A stretch of 64,000 bases of DNA from Nephrocerus scutellatus (lineage: Eukaryota; Arthropoda; Insecta; Diptera; Pipunculidae). Below are positions 23,785 to 37,337 of this stretch, one piece after another; the stretch's first letter is position 1; the number at the start of each line of letters is the position of its first letter. The notes under the pieces are model-generated. The model saw only the letters and a program-made list of their open reading frames with translations, was not told the origin of the DNA and made no database searches. The position numbers and the translations under genes are program-made. Where the stretch lies: assembly GCA_947095585.1 (NCBI GenBank), contig OX352762.1:119504930-119568929 (forward strand), in the 5' to 3' direction.

Positions 23785-24790
23785 GATTTGAAGAGTAGGC
23801 TTTGATGACTTTAAGCAACCGTGCGCGTATTTCTAATTCCATGATGTTATTGGTTGCTACAGTTAACCCGAGATAGTTACGTCCGGATATTTTTACTTGG
23901 CTTATAACATTGGTTATGGTCAACCTACATAGTTGTGTTTATTTGAGATGCCGCATTCTCTCATGGCTTTATAAAGTTCGACTCTGGCTATGCTATCATA
24001 GTCGGCTTTAAAGTCTATAAAACGTTATACCGATAATTGCTGCATTTTGTGATATCTCCCTTCTTATGTATGGGGCACAGGATGCCTCTTCGCCAGTCTT
24101 CTGGCATCGCTTCTTCCTCCCATACTTACACTGCTGAATTGCTGAATTGCTTTGTGTATTGTAGAGCCTCCTATTTTAATTAGTTACGATTGGATCTCAT
24201 CTGATCCTGGGGCCTTATTATTTTTGAGCCGATTTATCGCTCTGCTTAATTCGTCAATGATTGATGGCGGCAGCATAGTGTAGTCTTCGGTCATTGGTGG
24301 AGCTTCTAATTCCTCAGTTAGTTGGCGATTTAGGAACTCTTCCCATCGGTTTAAGATGCCTTTAAGATCGGCGATCAAAAAATCCTCTTTGCCTCTATGA
24401 CTACTGGCTAAGATTGAGTCAGTAGTAATAAGGACAGTATTCTTAACGCGTGTCCATTTCTCTTCTATGCTCGACATCTCAGTCCCAGGACATACTCTCC
24501 CTGCATTTAGGGCGAGTCATATCTCTTGACCGTAGTTGTTTCTGGTCTCTTTGTGTCGAAGGGCATCCATGTTGATTCAACTCAGATTCGCGAATGTAGT
24601 CTTTCTTGATGATGCAATCCGCGCTTGAAGCACCAAAGCAACAAGATAGTGGTCCGAGTCAACGTTGGCACCTCGGTATGTTCGTCCTGTCTGTAATATA
24701 TGTCATATTCTGATTTTTGTAAGACAGAGTATCGGCTAGCTGCTGTGTAGCTCGAGCTATATACATTGAGCGTACAATTCAAACTGGTCC
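23785..24790 (-). mobile_element. RTE-like retrotransposon, rearranged fragment
   Basis: The reverse complement begins at the endonuclease start (CGCTCAATGTATATAGCTCG near 24770). It skips most of the endonuclease and picks up at its C-terminal end (VRTYRGANVDSDH-like, near 24665). It then carries the linker and the RT N-terminal part, with LSRAINRLKNNKAPGSDEI at 24184-24255, and ends in the RT thumb region. At least three internal deletions and many stops. Confidence 0.75.
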
Positions 24791-26700
24791 GTAGAGCATA
24801 ATGGTATAATCCCTTCTCAGACTCTTTCATAGAAATTCCATACATTGTGGAAATGTTTTAAGAAAATACTATTACTTCTACTTCACAGAGAGAAAACACA
24901 TTTCATCTAGAATAATTTGTTACCCCTTTAAGCTATGTCTTTATATTTTTTTGGCTAAGTTATGCCCTCTTTCCATAGGATTGTTGCAATGTTCGGTACT
25001 CCTACATTCATCCCCGAACCAGTCTCCGGCGAACGACATCGCCAGCAGCATTTCATCTCTACCTAGGTTGCTAATTACATTTGTTATATAGAGCAGTGTG
25101 ACAACTTTGACATTGTTGTTTATGAATTACTATTTATAATAATTTTTTTACAAAAACATTAACGTGCGTGTCAATGTGAAAATGATGACACTGACCTGAG
25201 ATTGCCTGAAAATATCTGTTCAATTTTTTGAATTTAGCAATGACCAATGATACAGAATAGTGATGCGGTAGTATGTAGTACTCGCATAAAGCAAACTAGG
25301 GCAGGCCAAGCCGTCATATAATGATCCATCCAGCTAAAGATTAAACCGAAATTCCCACATTTGTTTACGTCTACACGCATGAGTTTGTTGTTTAAGCACC
25401 GATACGCCTTCGCTAAAAATAAGATTTTCTATTTTCGACTTCAACGTTGCTACCGTTAGTACATTAAATCATAGAGGTGCATTCAAATTTCATTGCCATT
25501 TGCATTATTTGGTGTTGAGATTTATTAACATTTTTGTTGCTCCAGAGTAGCTTATGTATATACGTCAAGTGAAATGAAAATTATTTTGCTCTACAGTTGC
25601 CATGGAAAGACGTTATTTTAATTGCCTTTTTATTTCAAAACAAACCATACCGTAATTTTACGGGTTTTTTTTTTAATTTTAAAAAATGTTTTTGGTCCAA
25701 ACTGCTTTATTTATTACTGTTTTATTAATAACTTTTTATTCCAAACAGATGCTTTGACTTTTCCCCATCGAAGCGTTTTCGAGGAACGTCAAAGTGAAAG
25801 CTGCGAATGATGGAATTGCCCTGCAAGTCCATCGTCATCATCTTTATAAATGGCTTTCAATCAATGTCAGTGGTTGCTTGATGCAGATTTCGTGCACGAA
25901 AATTGCTTGCGAAAGCGAAAATATTCGTCTGTGACTTTAGGCTGCCCTAATTTTCCATCGAGTAGAGAAATTTTGCATGGCTTTTGACCAGCAGAGTGAT
26001 GAGGAGTCAGTTATCTGAACTTCGAACGAAGTGAATGATATATAAATATTTATAAGCGATGAAGCTATTATCAAGTCAACTATTTTCCTCTCAGTATTGT
26101 AATTTCACTTTTCCAGTTTTGTGAACGTATGCAGGAAATGCGACGACCAAGAAAAGTTGAAAAAACTTTTTTACCAACAAGAGAATAAAGTTGAACTGGC
26201 AGCTTTGGTAGTAAATAACAGTTTTTGCAAAACCACATCCAACATCAGACATTGAATAAAAAGAGCATCATTTGCTAAGACTTCAGGCAATAAAGCTTCT
26301 GGCAATTCTGAATCCTTTTTTCTCTTGTCAACCCGACTTGGTGACATTTGTCATTTTGAAGCATTTCCTACTTTCTTTTTTGCTTATTTTTACGACTAAC
26401 AAATTTTAAATAGCTTTTCATTTCCTATCGTTGCGATGAATGTCTAGGATAAATGCTAAAGCTGAAGCTTCAATTAAATTTTTTGATGCAAATAAATTGA
26501 AAAAATTTAACAGAGCTCACACAATGATAAACTTATGGCTATTTACTTACAAGATTTTATGGATTTTCATTTTGACAAAAAAACTTTTGCTCGTTATGTT
26601 GGTAGAATCTTAGTTCTGTAGGTTACAAACTTTAAATTTTTCTCTTTTCAAAATTTGTCAAAATTTATTGTTTTCGTTTTAATAGTTTTTTTTAGTTATT
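24791..26700. other. Gene-free stretch
   Basis: AT-rich DNA with no supported gene. A GC-richer patch near 25010-25070 (CCAGTCTCCGGCGAACGAC) has a codon-like texture but no frame extends beyond it. Confidence 0.4.
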
Positions 26701-26703
26701 GTA

Positions 26704-29700
26704 TGGTTCAGCCATCAGCAGAAATAGGGGAAATAACACATAATGCTCTAGAATTGCATGTGACCGTAACTATCTCTGACTGGTGGAAGTGCGATCAAAC
26801 CTCCACGTGGTGGCCGCTGGTAATTTTCCTCCAATGCAGGAAAAGCTGAATGATCGGGCTAGTCCATTCAAAGTAAGGTTGGCGCGAGGCCAATAACCTC
26901 GCCCGTAAAAAATTATTATTACGGAACCCAAAATCAGCCTCGGATACACTGATGAACGACGACGACCACGGCAACGAAAACGGCTAAACGATTTAAGAAT
27001 TTTCTCATGGAACGTACGCTCACTGTATAGAGCTCGAGCTGCAAGGCAGCTAGCCGATACCCTGTCCAAATATATAATGCTGACTTAACAGCAATTCAGG
27101 AGATGCGGTGGACAGGGAATGGTGTCCTACAAAAATCAGAATATGACATATATTACAGCTGTCATGCAAGGCGTCATGTTCTCGGGGTTGGGTTTCTAGT
27201 CAGCAAAAGAATGAAACCCACCGTTTTCGGCTTTAATGCAGTAAATGAACGGCTATGCACCCTTCCAGTGCGGAGCAAATTTAAAAACATAAGCCTCATA
27301 AACCTTCACGCACCTACAGAGGATTTCCCAGATGATGAAAAAGAAGAATTCTTTGAATCAGACGAACTCCATGCCTGCCCTTAGTATGACGTAAAAATCA
27401 TTCTGGGGGATATTAATGCCAAAATAGGTAGGGATGACAACGAGTCATAGATATGGCAGCAAGCAATAATTTGGTCGTTGCGAGTACAAGGTTTGCGCGT
27501 AAAAATATCCACAAACCCACCTGGCTATCTCCTGATAGAGCCACTCGCAACCAGATAGACCACGTGTTGATAGACCGCCGCCACAACCCGAACCTGATGA
27601 CGGTACGAACGTACCGAGGTGCCAACGTCGACCCGGACCACTATCTTGTAGGTATGGTGCTCCGAGCGCGGATTGCATCATCACGGAAGACTGCATCCGC
27701 GAATCAGATTCGATTCAACACGGCTGCCCTTCGCAATGAAAAGACTAGAAACAACTACGGTCCAGCGATAGGACTCGCCCTAAATGCAGGGAGAGTAAGT
27801 CCTGGGGCTGAGCTGTCGGGCGTAGAAGAGAAATGGACACGCCTTAAAAATACTGTCATTAGTACTGCTGACTCCATCTTAGGCAGTGGTCGTAGAGATC
27901 GGAACGATTGGTTCGATGACGAATGTAAGCTAGCGACTGAATGTAAGAATGTTGCAAACCGAGCAATGCAACAATCTCATAGAACGCGGGCACGCGAAGA
28001 CGAATATAAAGAGATCAGAAGATATGAAAAAATAGTTCACCGGCGAAAGAAAGCAGCCTGGGAGAAGAATCTCGTCCGTGAACTGGAACAGTACAGAGAG
28101 CAAGGACCGCACCATGCGCTGAAGTTCTACCAAAGGGTCCGCGGTATGACGCAATATACACCGCGTTGCACATACTGCAAGGACAAAGAGGGTAATCTGA
28201 TCGCCGATCTTAAAGGCATCTAAGAGCGATGGTAAGAGCACTTTCATGAGTTGCTAAATGGCCAGCTAACTGAGGAATTGGAGGCTCCACTAATGACCGA
28301 AGATCATACTATGCTGCCGCCACCAAGCATAGACGAAGTTAGCAGAGCGATAGATCGACTCAAAAATAATAAGGCCCCGGGATCTGATGGGATCCCAGCG
28401 GAACTGATAAAAACAGGAGGCCCCACATTACACCAAGCAATTCATGAAATAATAGTGCAAGTATGGGAAGAAGAAGTTATGCTAGAAGACTGGCGAAGAG
28501 GCATCCTGTGCCCCATATATAAGAAGGGAGATATCACAAAATGCAGCAATTATCGTGGTATAACGTTGTTGAGTACCGCGTATAAGATTTTCTCCTCTAT
28601 CCTTCAAGACAGGATAGCCCCATACGCTAAAGTCATCATTGGCCCATACCAGTGTGGCTTCATCCCAGGCAAATCAACAACTGATCCGATTTACACCCTT
28701 AGGCAGGTGATGGAAAAATGTCTAGAGATTCAAAACTCACTACACCATATTTTAATAGACTTTAAAGCCGCCCATGATAGCATAGCCAGAGTAGAACTTT
28801 ATAAATCCATGAGAGCATTCGGTATCCAAAATAAACTCACACAACTATGTAGGTTGACCATGACCAATGTTATAATCCAAATAAAAATATCCGGATCACT
28901 ATCAAGCCAATTCAACATCTATAACGGGCTCCGACAAGGGGATGGACTGGCCTGCGTTCTCTTCAACCTGGCATTGGGGAAAGTGATCCGAGACTCTGAC
29001 GTAACGGCGAGAGGGACAATCCTCTATAAGTCCATTCAGATACTGGCTTACGCAGACGATATTGACATCGTTGGTAGAAACCAAAGAGCTGTACAGGAAG
29101 CTTTCATCCAGATAGAGCAGGCGGCACGAAATCTGGGGCTGCACATAAATGAGAGCAAAACAGAGTACATGGTGGCCACGTCTGCGAGTAGAAGATCCAA
29201 CATTGGTCCCTCAATTCAGATAGTGGAGCGCGAATTTGAAGTAGTGCAATCCTTTAACTATCTCGGGTCAACTATAGCAGCCGATAACAGCATGGAACCA
29301 GAAATACAGCGCACGGTTGCTTAAAGCCAACAAAGCCTACTATAGTCTGTCAAGACTCTTCAAATCCAGGAACTTAACCATAACATCCAAGCTGCTGATA
29401 TACAAGACAATGGTCATACCAGTACTTACATATGGATCCGAGACTTGGGTGCTTAGCAAAAAGCATTCCGACCTCTTAGCCGCGTTCGAGAGAAAAGTCT
29501 TACGGAGAATTGTTGGCCCCGTATGTGAGGAAGGACAATTCCGGAGACTCTATAATGATGAGATCTATGAGCGTTACCGCGATGTCGACATCGTGAAGAA
29601 AATTAAGCTCGGTAGGCTCCGGTGGGCAGGACACCTAGCCCGCATGAGCGAGTATCCTGCTCGGAAAGTCCGAAATCGGGACCGGTGGAGAGACTTTTTG

Positions 29701-29753
29701 CGGGAGGCCAGAACCGGACCCCGGTTGTAGAGCCAAATATGATGATGATGATG
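26704..29753 (+). mobile_element. RTE-like retrotransposon, near full length (about 3.05 kb)
   Basis: The best copy of the dominant repeat family, with a 5' leader of about 280 bp, one long coding region and a GAT-repeat tail at 29741-29753 after GAGCCAAATAT. Short 3' microsatellite tails and APE-plus-RT coding in about 3 kb are typical of RTE-like LINEs. The copies at 47.5 and 63.06 kb end at the same place. It encodes no RNase H or zinc-finger ORF1. No target duplication is obvious. Confidence 0.88.
26991..29730 (+). pseudogene. Endonuclease-reverse transcriptase of the RTE copy, disabled
   Basis: APE endonuclease: FSWNVRSLYRARAARQLAD near 27000-27055, IQEMRW at 27091-27108, ILGDINAKIGR near 27400-27430, and NQIDHVLIDRR plus DPDHYLVGMV at 27550-27655. 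[18 protein letters not shown] near 28365, WRRGILCPIYKKGD near 28490-28530, CSNYRGITLLSTAYK near 28545, and the catalytic YADD intact at 29049-29060. The C-terminal YGSETWVLS is near 29430 and RLRWAGHLARM near 29610. Lesions: a 2-bp insertion near 27068, TAG at 27382, a frameshift near 27445, two TAA codons at 28221-28234, a 1-bp insertion near 29306 and a deletion near 29665 that removes the segment before RDRWRDF. No functional protein is possible. Confidence 0.88.
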
Positions 29754-31216
29754 TTCTTTTTATAGTTTTTTTTGTCTGGAGTACATACTGAATTTTTTGA
29801 TTTGTGTATTTATTTAAAGTGACATCAAAATTAATTGAATGCGTGAATTTCTTTGTGAATTTGAGCCAACTCGTTCCATGAATAAGAATTTTCGGAAAAA
29901 AAACGATACCAGCGCCATCTGCGCACCTGGATTTGTGAATCTAAACCATCCAGGTCGTCACCCAAACGCATACAAAAAAAAATCATTCAAATCGGTCCAG
30001 TCGTTTAGGAAGAGTTCAGTGACAACACACGTACAGTAGAATTATATATATAAAGATAAATAAATAAAATAAAAAGTCTTTGCATTGTGCAAGCTCTGTA
30101 AGCGATTATTTCGTGGTTACATGGTGAAGCTCGAGAGATCGATCGGTAATTATGGAAGAAAAGTGCGGGTAAGTCATATGGCATATAACAGCAACAAAGT
30201 AGTATACCAAGTAATATGGATTCTTCTGATCACAAGAAGAAAAAAACTAAACTTAACTCAGAAGCAAGTATTTTAAGAATACAGCTGGACACAGGAGTGT
30301 ATTTGTACTGAAAACAAAAGTTAAGTTTCAACATTCCACCCAGCATCATAATAGCATAGCATTCTGATAAAAATCATCGTTCTATTGTGACAGATTGCGT
30401 ACTACGATAAAATGATTATTATTATCTTCTGCTTTATTGCAGAAATAAGTAAACCAACAAAAACTAAGCGTCACGCATGCTTCACGCAGAAAACCGTGTC
30501 ATTGGAGCGCAGCAAATTGTATAGCAATGAGGTCAGATAGATTGTAACGCATAACTAAGGCGCGAGTATACTCATACATACACTTTGATGCCGTACAACT
30601 AAAAGTATCTTTTGAAAGTTATTGTTATCGAAGTGGAAAATGTTTGTGAATAAATATTTATTTATGTACGAGTATACACGAACGCCCTTCTTTTATATGA
30701 ATAGTTTGGATACCTTATTTGGTTCACTGAGTTAGAGATACTCACAGAGAAAAACCGTTGCCCTGTCTGTATATGATGTATGCCGTAGAAACGTCCTTGC
30801 AAATTGTAATGTGTCGTCACTGCACATACACAATGCGTAGGCTACTACGCGACTCAGTGGTACAGCCTGAAATAATGCGGATGAACCGAAAATGCAACGT
30901 GGTTCAGTTAAGTGTATAGCAGTTTGTGTTTATATATTGTAGAGCAGGATATTATTTTTAAGCGATTAATTGTAGTTTTGATTTCTTATCTCTTAAACAC
31001 TTCGATGATGACGTAATGGATGTCTCGGATATCAATACCAATTTTTCTGCTGTACCATTGCAATCGAAATCGAAATGTAAATAACGCACATTGAGATTCA
31101 TTGTGATTTCAAATTTACAAGCAACTTGCTAACGTATAAATAAGAATCAGCCTTGTATTGAAATGTATTAGAATTAAGAAATTACCAAAAACCATTGTCA
31201 CAATTAGGCTCAGTAA
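29754..31216. other. Gene-free stretch with one interspersed repeat fragment
   Basis: Around 29935-30055 lies a block with CAAATCGGTCCAGTCGTTTA, then ACAACACACGTACAG and a TATATATAAAGAT end. The ATCGGTCCAG block recurs on the same strand near 55655, so this is an interspersed noncoding repeat. The rest shows nothing I can name. Confidence 0.5.
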
Positions 31217-31217
31217 T

Positions 31218-31490
31218 CTATATAAATAAAAATGAAATGGAGTGTGTGTTTGCTTTTTAATTATGGGAACATTTCGCATTTATCAACCAATTTTTATGAA
31301 ATTTTAAATTTATATTATTGGCTGGTGGAGGAAGGTTATAGGCAGTAGTACAGCCCCCTTTCTGAGGGTGCGAAATGTAAAATGGTAATATCAGCCACAT
31401 TTACCAAACAATTTTTATGAAATTTTCAATGTATTTTCTGGCAGATGGTGTAAGATTTTGGCAAGTAGCATAGCGCACGAGATCAGCTGG
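31218..31490 (+). mobile_element. Possible nonautonomous Helitron-like repeat
   Basis: Begins TCTATATAAATAAAAATGAA after an A and ends ATCAGCTGG before a T. That fits a Helitron's 5'-TC and CTRR-3' ends between A and T. Inside are two related halves about 123 bp apart (AACCAATTTTTATGAAATTT and AACAATTTTTATGAAATTT). The same 5' end recurs inverted at 55382. No clear 3' hairpin is visible, so the class is tentative. Confidence 0.4.
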
Positions 31491-34400
31491 TATTTTATAT
31501 AAATTGTGCATAACAATTATACGTGTGGAACTTGTATACCAAATTGTATAAATGAAGAGTATACCAATTTGTTCTTGTTTTTTCTACGTGGTTGTCCAAA
31601 AATAAAACCTTCTCGAAAATGATTGATAAGGTATTAACCCAACAATTTTAACGCAGTAAGTTATTAGTTACTATTTGCAATTCAACCAGACTACTTGAAA
31701 ATTGAAAAGTAGGTAGAGCCGCCGCCTAGGTAATAATATTGTTAGAAGTGAATAATACGTAATCACTAGTGTAAATTTGTGAACTTTTGCTATTTGTTAA
31801 TTAAATTTGTAATTTGTTAATTACGGACTTGTATTGTGTTTTTATTTGCAAAATCAATTACGAAGTCTATAAATCCTAAATTTCTTAATAATTAGAATAT
31901 ACGAAGTATTTGACACAGCCAAATTACTCCGTCACAAACCGTACAACTAAACATAGACATAAAGTAAATACAGAAGATTAGTGCCACTACCTGTACACTC
32001 TTATAGCAAAATGGTCAAATCATATATGGTACGGACCGTCTTCAGAAAATCTCCCTGAATTACAGGCTAGATTTACAGTATTATTTTAAGGAAATTGAAA
32101 TCCCTTTGCAGTATTACGCGATTAAGAAGAAAAATTAACATGATTTTGCACGGAAAAATCACTTGGTGCCTGCAGCGATACTTACTGAATATCAATTCTG
32201 AAACAGGGACTCCGCCTTTGGGAACTAGTGTCCCTCCCGTGTTCGGCAGAACGCAAAATACAACGTTCCGTTAAAAAAAAATACATTTTTGTTTTGGGCC
32301 TTTGACTTCAACTCGAACTTTACGTTCAGCTGGTAATTCTGCATAGTTGCGAAATTTTTGATTTGAATTTCATAGTCAAGTGGGCTTCGTGTCATCACAC
32401 CATTGTCCATTAGATCACACCGTTTTTTCGGTTCCTCGCTCGAACTGCCTTGACTTTCGTTGTCAGGTAGGTTTCGTGTCGTCACACCGTTGACACTGCG
32501 GTTATTCTAGCTCACTAATGTGCTCATCCCCTTCTTTCATTTAAAAAGCAATAATCAAATGCTGAATCGAATATTTTTGTGGCTAAATATTAAAAACACT
32601 CAGGATGTTTCTGTGTTTATTTGCCAAAGGCTATAAGGGTAATATTAATGGTAAATAAATATTTATATATTTCCCTAATTCCCTAAGCCAAAGCACTTTT
32701 ACCAACTGCGTCTGTATTCAAAAAGTAATAACTATAGGCCTCAGTAATTCCTAATACTTATACTCCTATGTGATATAAATATAATTTTAAACTTTTATAC
32801 AAATGTTTAGTTTATCAAAATCCATATATTTCTTATCAATTTATCATATTTTAATTGGTAACTCAGGTTCGCTTGACCGAAATGAAATTGTAAACATTGA
32901 AACTTAAAGTACGTTGTATACAAATTTTAAACAAATTAATTCCTAATGTGAAATTCTAAATCGAAAGCAAATATTGGAAAAGGATCTGAGCAAGACAATA
33001 TAAATATACTTCTCTATACTGTTACAAGTATCAGAAGATATTATCCCTTTGTACGTATTGCATTTGTTTTACTACAAAAAGTTCGTTCCGCTTTATAGGG
33101 AATACTATAGTTTTACGATCACTTATATGAGTTCTTATAATGGAACAACCTAAAGAAATATAGGTACGTAATTCTTGATTAATAACAAATTTTGAACTTT
33201 TTTATAACTACTTAGAATGACTGCATCAGAAGCTGTAAAGACGGCGAAGACGATGAGACTTTATCTGCTATTGTCTGGCATTAGCACACAGAATGCAGAA
33301 ACACTTTGGAAAATACATTAAAGACAACCTTGCGGAACTCCGACGCAGACACGGAAACCTAAGCAATTACTTGAGCAACTTTTTAGCAAAAGTAATTTAT
33401 TTTTATGTAAAATGACTCGGTTTTTTGAAGCTATAGTCAGGCTTAGAAAAACTTTAAAATTATTTTTAATTAGACAATTTAGCAAAGGTTCAATTGTTGG
33501 AATACCGCTTAAGCATTAAGTAGAACTCGTTAAGGAATAGCACTTGTTAATCTGCTTGGTTTTTTTGTCCATAGTTCAATATTTTCTAACTTTCTTACAG
33601 AGATAAAAACATTTGATTGCGTCAAATATGATCATGGAATATTAGGAAAAACAATAAAACGAAAATCGATTAAACACTCTTAACGCCAGTTCATAATGCC
33701 AGACCAGTTCTGCACAATTCATTGTTCAACGAGATTATATCTTGTTGTCGGAATACAGGCGTACTATATACCACCCTTAACAATAAAGAGCACACCCAGT
33801 GCAAACCTGATGAACAGACAGTATTACAAGTACACAAATGAGCAAATAACCGTTAGGAAAATGAATTATATATACATACATACTAAATTACATAGATATA
33901 ACTCGTATTAGGGATAAATTGTAGTCAAATATCTCTCCTACACGCCAGACAATTAAGACATAAGTTGTCGACGATAAAGGACGAAGTATGAGATTGCTGC
34001 CACATTGTCTAATTTGGTGTAAAATATTTATTGCGGGAGATGTTGAAATTCTACCGCAGCTGAAAGGACAACATGGAAAACAATATTTTTTATTTGGCCA
34101 ATTTTTATTTTTACAGATTTCTAAGTTAAAGATACGGAGGACGATGTGGGAAACAATTTATGTGAGTGATATTTTTTGGGGAATATTATATTTCAGTTAG
34201 GTATATAGGTACATTTTAATTGGTCATGCTGAAGTTATCCTCTTTATTCATTTAGGTCCTTTTCAGCTTTCAAAATTGAAACTGGAGTCTTTTTCGGTAT
34301 CAGAAGCGTTATATTTCGAGACTGACAGAAATAGGTATCAACAGATACAGACTGATTGAGTACAGTACAGGGGAGAAAAAGACTACATGAAACGTTGTAA

Positions 34401-34859
34401 ATGCTACAGGTTATAGCATATATCTAGGATACTAAATCTTCAACATATTCAACAGAAAATTTGGTGTCATTAAAAGAAGAACTAAATTAAAATTTATTCT
34501 GTATTATGAACTTGTCTGTCTATCAAATAATAAGTTCAGTTTTATTTATTTTTTTAATTCAGCAGACAACGGATGTCAATTTTAGAGGGAACAGTTGTTT
34601 AGTAGGAATAAAAACTGGCAACAGAATTAACCTTGCCATAAACAAAAATTGGGTGAGCTGATAATTTAAAGAACAACTTTTTTGGCTATAATTTCAATTG
34701 TGTCGATGATATTTATATCGTATGTAAGGAATAGTAGGAGATTGTTTGTTGCGAAGTAACAACTTATAAAGCATCCCACAAAGTTTGTAAAAATAATTAA
34801 GATCCAGCTAAGCGCTCCTCTTGTAGTAAAACAGAAGAATCTTCTGATGCATCTAGGCT
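31491..34859. other. Gene-free stretch with a possible LTR-derived patch
   Basis: About 31660-31880 resembles the LTR-like block at 59.5-59.9 kb (AAATTTGTGAACTT, TATTTGTTAATTAAA, TTGTATTGTGTTTTTATTTG, CAAAATCAATTACGAAG). An 86-codon frame on the - strand (32225-32485) has a plausible amino-acid mix and a near-duplicated VTTRNLPD / VMTRSPLD motif, but no family I recognise. Nothing else can be supported. Confidence 0.4.
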
Positions 34860-36458
34860 AAGAAAAATTCTCGCAAGCAATCCAATAATGCTGAGATGAT
34901 TGAAAAAACCAGATGACTCGTGGACTACTTCAAGCGAAGAATCGCTCGATCTGCTTTTAGACACCCACTTCACGGGAAGCTACAATGTTTGTAGAAATGA
35001 CTGCATTGATAGGGCAGACACTCGTAAATCTATCTCCAGTGGACTGATAAATAAGGACCAACTTCTTTGGGCGCTACAAAGCTTCAAACCATACACATCT
35101 GCAGGACCTGACGGCATAATTCGAGCCGGACTGGAAAGGACTTTGGATATTATCCTTCCTTTGCAAGAAGCAATTCTAAAGAGTTTTCTCGATCTGGTCC
35201 ACATTTCCAGTGAAGGTGGTTTTTATACCCAAAGCAAGCAAATGCTCGGATGTTAGTCCGAAGGATCTCACACCCATCAGTCTATTATCATTTCTGTTAA
35301 AGACACTGAAAAGACTGATCGATATTTACATACGCACACGCATTGACAACAGACTCTAGTATACAGATCAGCTTGCGTATTGTAAAGGCAAGTCTGTAGA
35401 AACAGCTCTGCATAGACAAGTGTTCTACTTAACATTCCCTTCTCCACAAGGAGTGCACAATTGTGGTATTCCTAGATATTGAATGCGCTTTTAACAATGC
35501 GGATGACGTTGCTATCGCCGCATCAGGAAAGTAACCGAATACCTTAAAGGGACTCCTGCAAAATGCACTCAACAAGCTGCTAACTTGCTGATCAAATGGA
35601 TGTGGTTTAGGGGAAAATCCTCTCTCAAAACTGAGCTTGTCCTATTCTTCAGGAAATATTATATAATCTCAGGTATTTGGGTCTTATTATGGACAGGAAG
35701 CTAAGCTGGAAACCAAACAAACAAGAAAGAGTACATAAAGCCACAGTGATACTCTTCCCATATAACTAATTCGCTATATACAGCGGTAAGAAGACCTGCT
35801 CTTCTATACTGCATTACTGTATGCAGGACTGCCTTATATAAGAAAGTAAATCTAGACAAGTCAAACGAAGTCCAAAGATCAGCTAGTCTATGTATGTGCA
35901 AGTAACTGCTAGTTCGTCTATTCGCCTTAACGCTATCTCCCAGTGGACTGGAAATGGAATTGGTTACACCTCTAACCTGATCTATCAAAAACTGATGACC
36001 AAGTCGGCGGAGGTTTTTTTCTCTCCGTCTTCCAAATCATTGTAGTGTTTTCCAGGCTGATATTATGGCGGTCAGTAAAGCCTTTTCTTGGCTGAAGAGA
36101 AGGGTCATATCCGCTGAGGATATCCATATTTTCTTGAATAGCTAAGCTGCTCTGAAATCTATGGAATCTCTACAAACTCAATTCTAGCCCTTAACTGCCG
36201 ATCGTCTCTCATAAAGATGGTGGAGCAGTTCAGGGAACAGATATATTCCGGGTAACTGTATGGCTGACGAATTCGCCAAACAAGGAACTACACTACCCAC
36301 CTTAACTGAATATGGTTCTCTAGGCATACCAATCGATACATACAAACTCATACCGAAGAGAGATGCTAACTAGCCGTAGGTGTGCATCTTCTCTGTACTT
36401 GTCCAGCCTTCTAGCGTAAAACTAGGCCTTGGACCGCAACGGTCTGTCGCGGAATATT
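34860..36458 (+). mobile_element. I-type LINE with RNase H, 3' part, ending in an ATT tail
   Basis: RT pieces in order: TSAGPDGIIRAGLERTLDII (35095-35155), DLTPISLLSFLLKTLKRLID near 35265-35325, YCKGKSVETALH near 35380, and DDVAIAASGK near 35500, after which the thumb reads NGCGLGENPLSK. The RNase H end IPGNCMADEFAKQGTTLP is near 36245-36300. The 3' end CTAGGCCTTGGACCGCAACG at 36422-36441, then TCTGTCGCGGAATATTATT, opens directly into the repeat array. Frames are broken. This 3' end is shared with the window's SINE. Confidence 0.8.
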
Positions 36459-36465
36459 ATTATTA

Positions 36466-36500
<35 letters not shown>

Positions 36501-37337
36501 GTTATTATTGTTATTATTGTTATTATTGTTATTATTGTTATTATTGTTATTATTGTTATTATTGTTATTATTGTTATTATTGTTATTATTGTTATTATTG
36601 TTATTATTGTTATTATTGTTATTATTGTTATTATTGTTATTATTGTTATTATTGTTATTATTGTTATTATTGTTATTATTGTTATTATTGTTATTATTGT
36701 TATTATTGTTATTATTGTTATTATTGTTATTATTGTTATTATTGTTATTATTGTTATTATTGTTATTATTGTTATTATTGTTATTATTGTTATTATTGTT
36801 ATTATTGTTATTATTGTTATTATTGTTATTATTGTTATTATTGTTATAATTGTTATTATTGTTATTATTGTTATTATTGTTATTATTGTTATTATTGTTA
36901 TTATTGTTATTATTGTTATTATTGTTATTATTGTTATTATTGTTATTATTGTTATTATTGTTATTATTGTTATTATTGTTATTATTGTTATTATTGTTAT
37001 TATTGTTATTATTGTTATTATTGTTATTATTGTTATTATTGTTATTATTTTTATTATTGTTATTATTGTTATTATTGTTATTATTGTTATTATTGTTATT
37101 ATTGTTATTATTGTTATTATTGTTATTATTGTTATTATTGTTATTATTGTTATTATTGTTATTATTGTTATTATTGTTATTATTGTTATTATTGTTATTA
37201 TTGTTATTATTGTTATTATTGTTATTATTGTTATTATTGTTATTATTGTTATTATTGTTATTATTGTTATTATTGTTATTATTGTTATTATTGTTATTAT
37301 TGTTATTATTGTTATTATTGTTATTATTATTATTATA
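36459..37337 (+). repeat. ATT repeat expanded into a 9-bp (TTATTATTG) array
   Basis: A plain TTA run (36459-36500) gives way to TTATTATTG units with a G every 9 bp from 36501 to 37320: 819 bp, exactly 91 periods, with no shift of phase. Only two base changes are seen, at about 36847 (T to A) and at about 37050 (G to T). It ends in a short TTA run. It starts at the 3' tail of the LINE at 34.9 kb. The long frames it opens on both strands (poly-Leu, poly-Ile and Cys-Tyr-Tyr repeats) are not genes. Confidence 0.95.

Noticed and set aside
26655..29730. A host endonuclease/RT-like gene (such proteins are often annotated as craniofacial development protein 2-like)
   Set aside because: It carries the full RTE domain order, is multicopy in the window, ends in a GAT tail and has several disabling lesions, so it is a transposon.
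36459..37337. CRISPR-like periodic array
   Set aside because: There are no distinct spacers, the period is 9 bp, and the genome is eukaryotic. It is a minisatellite.
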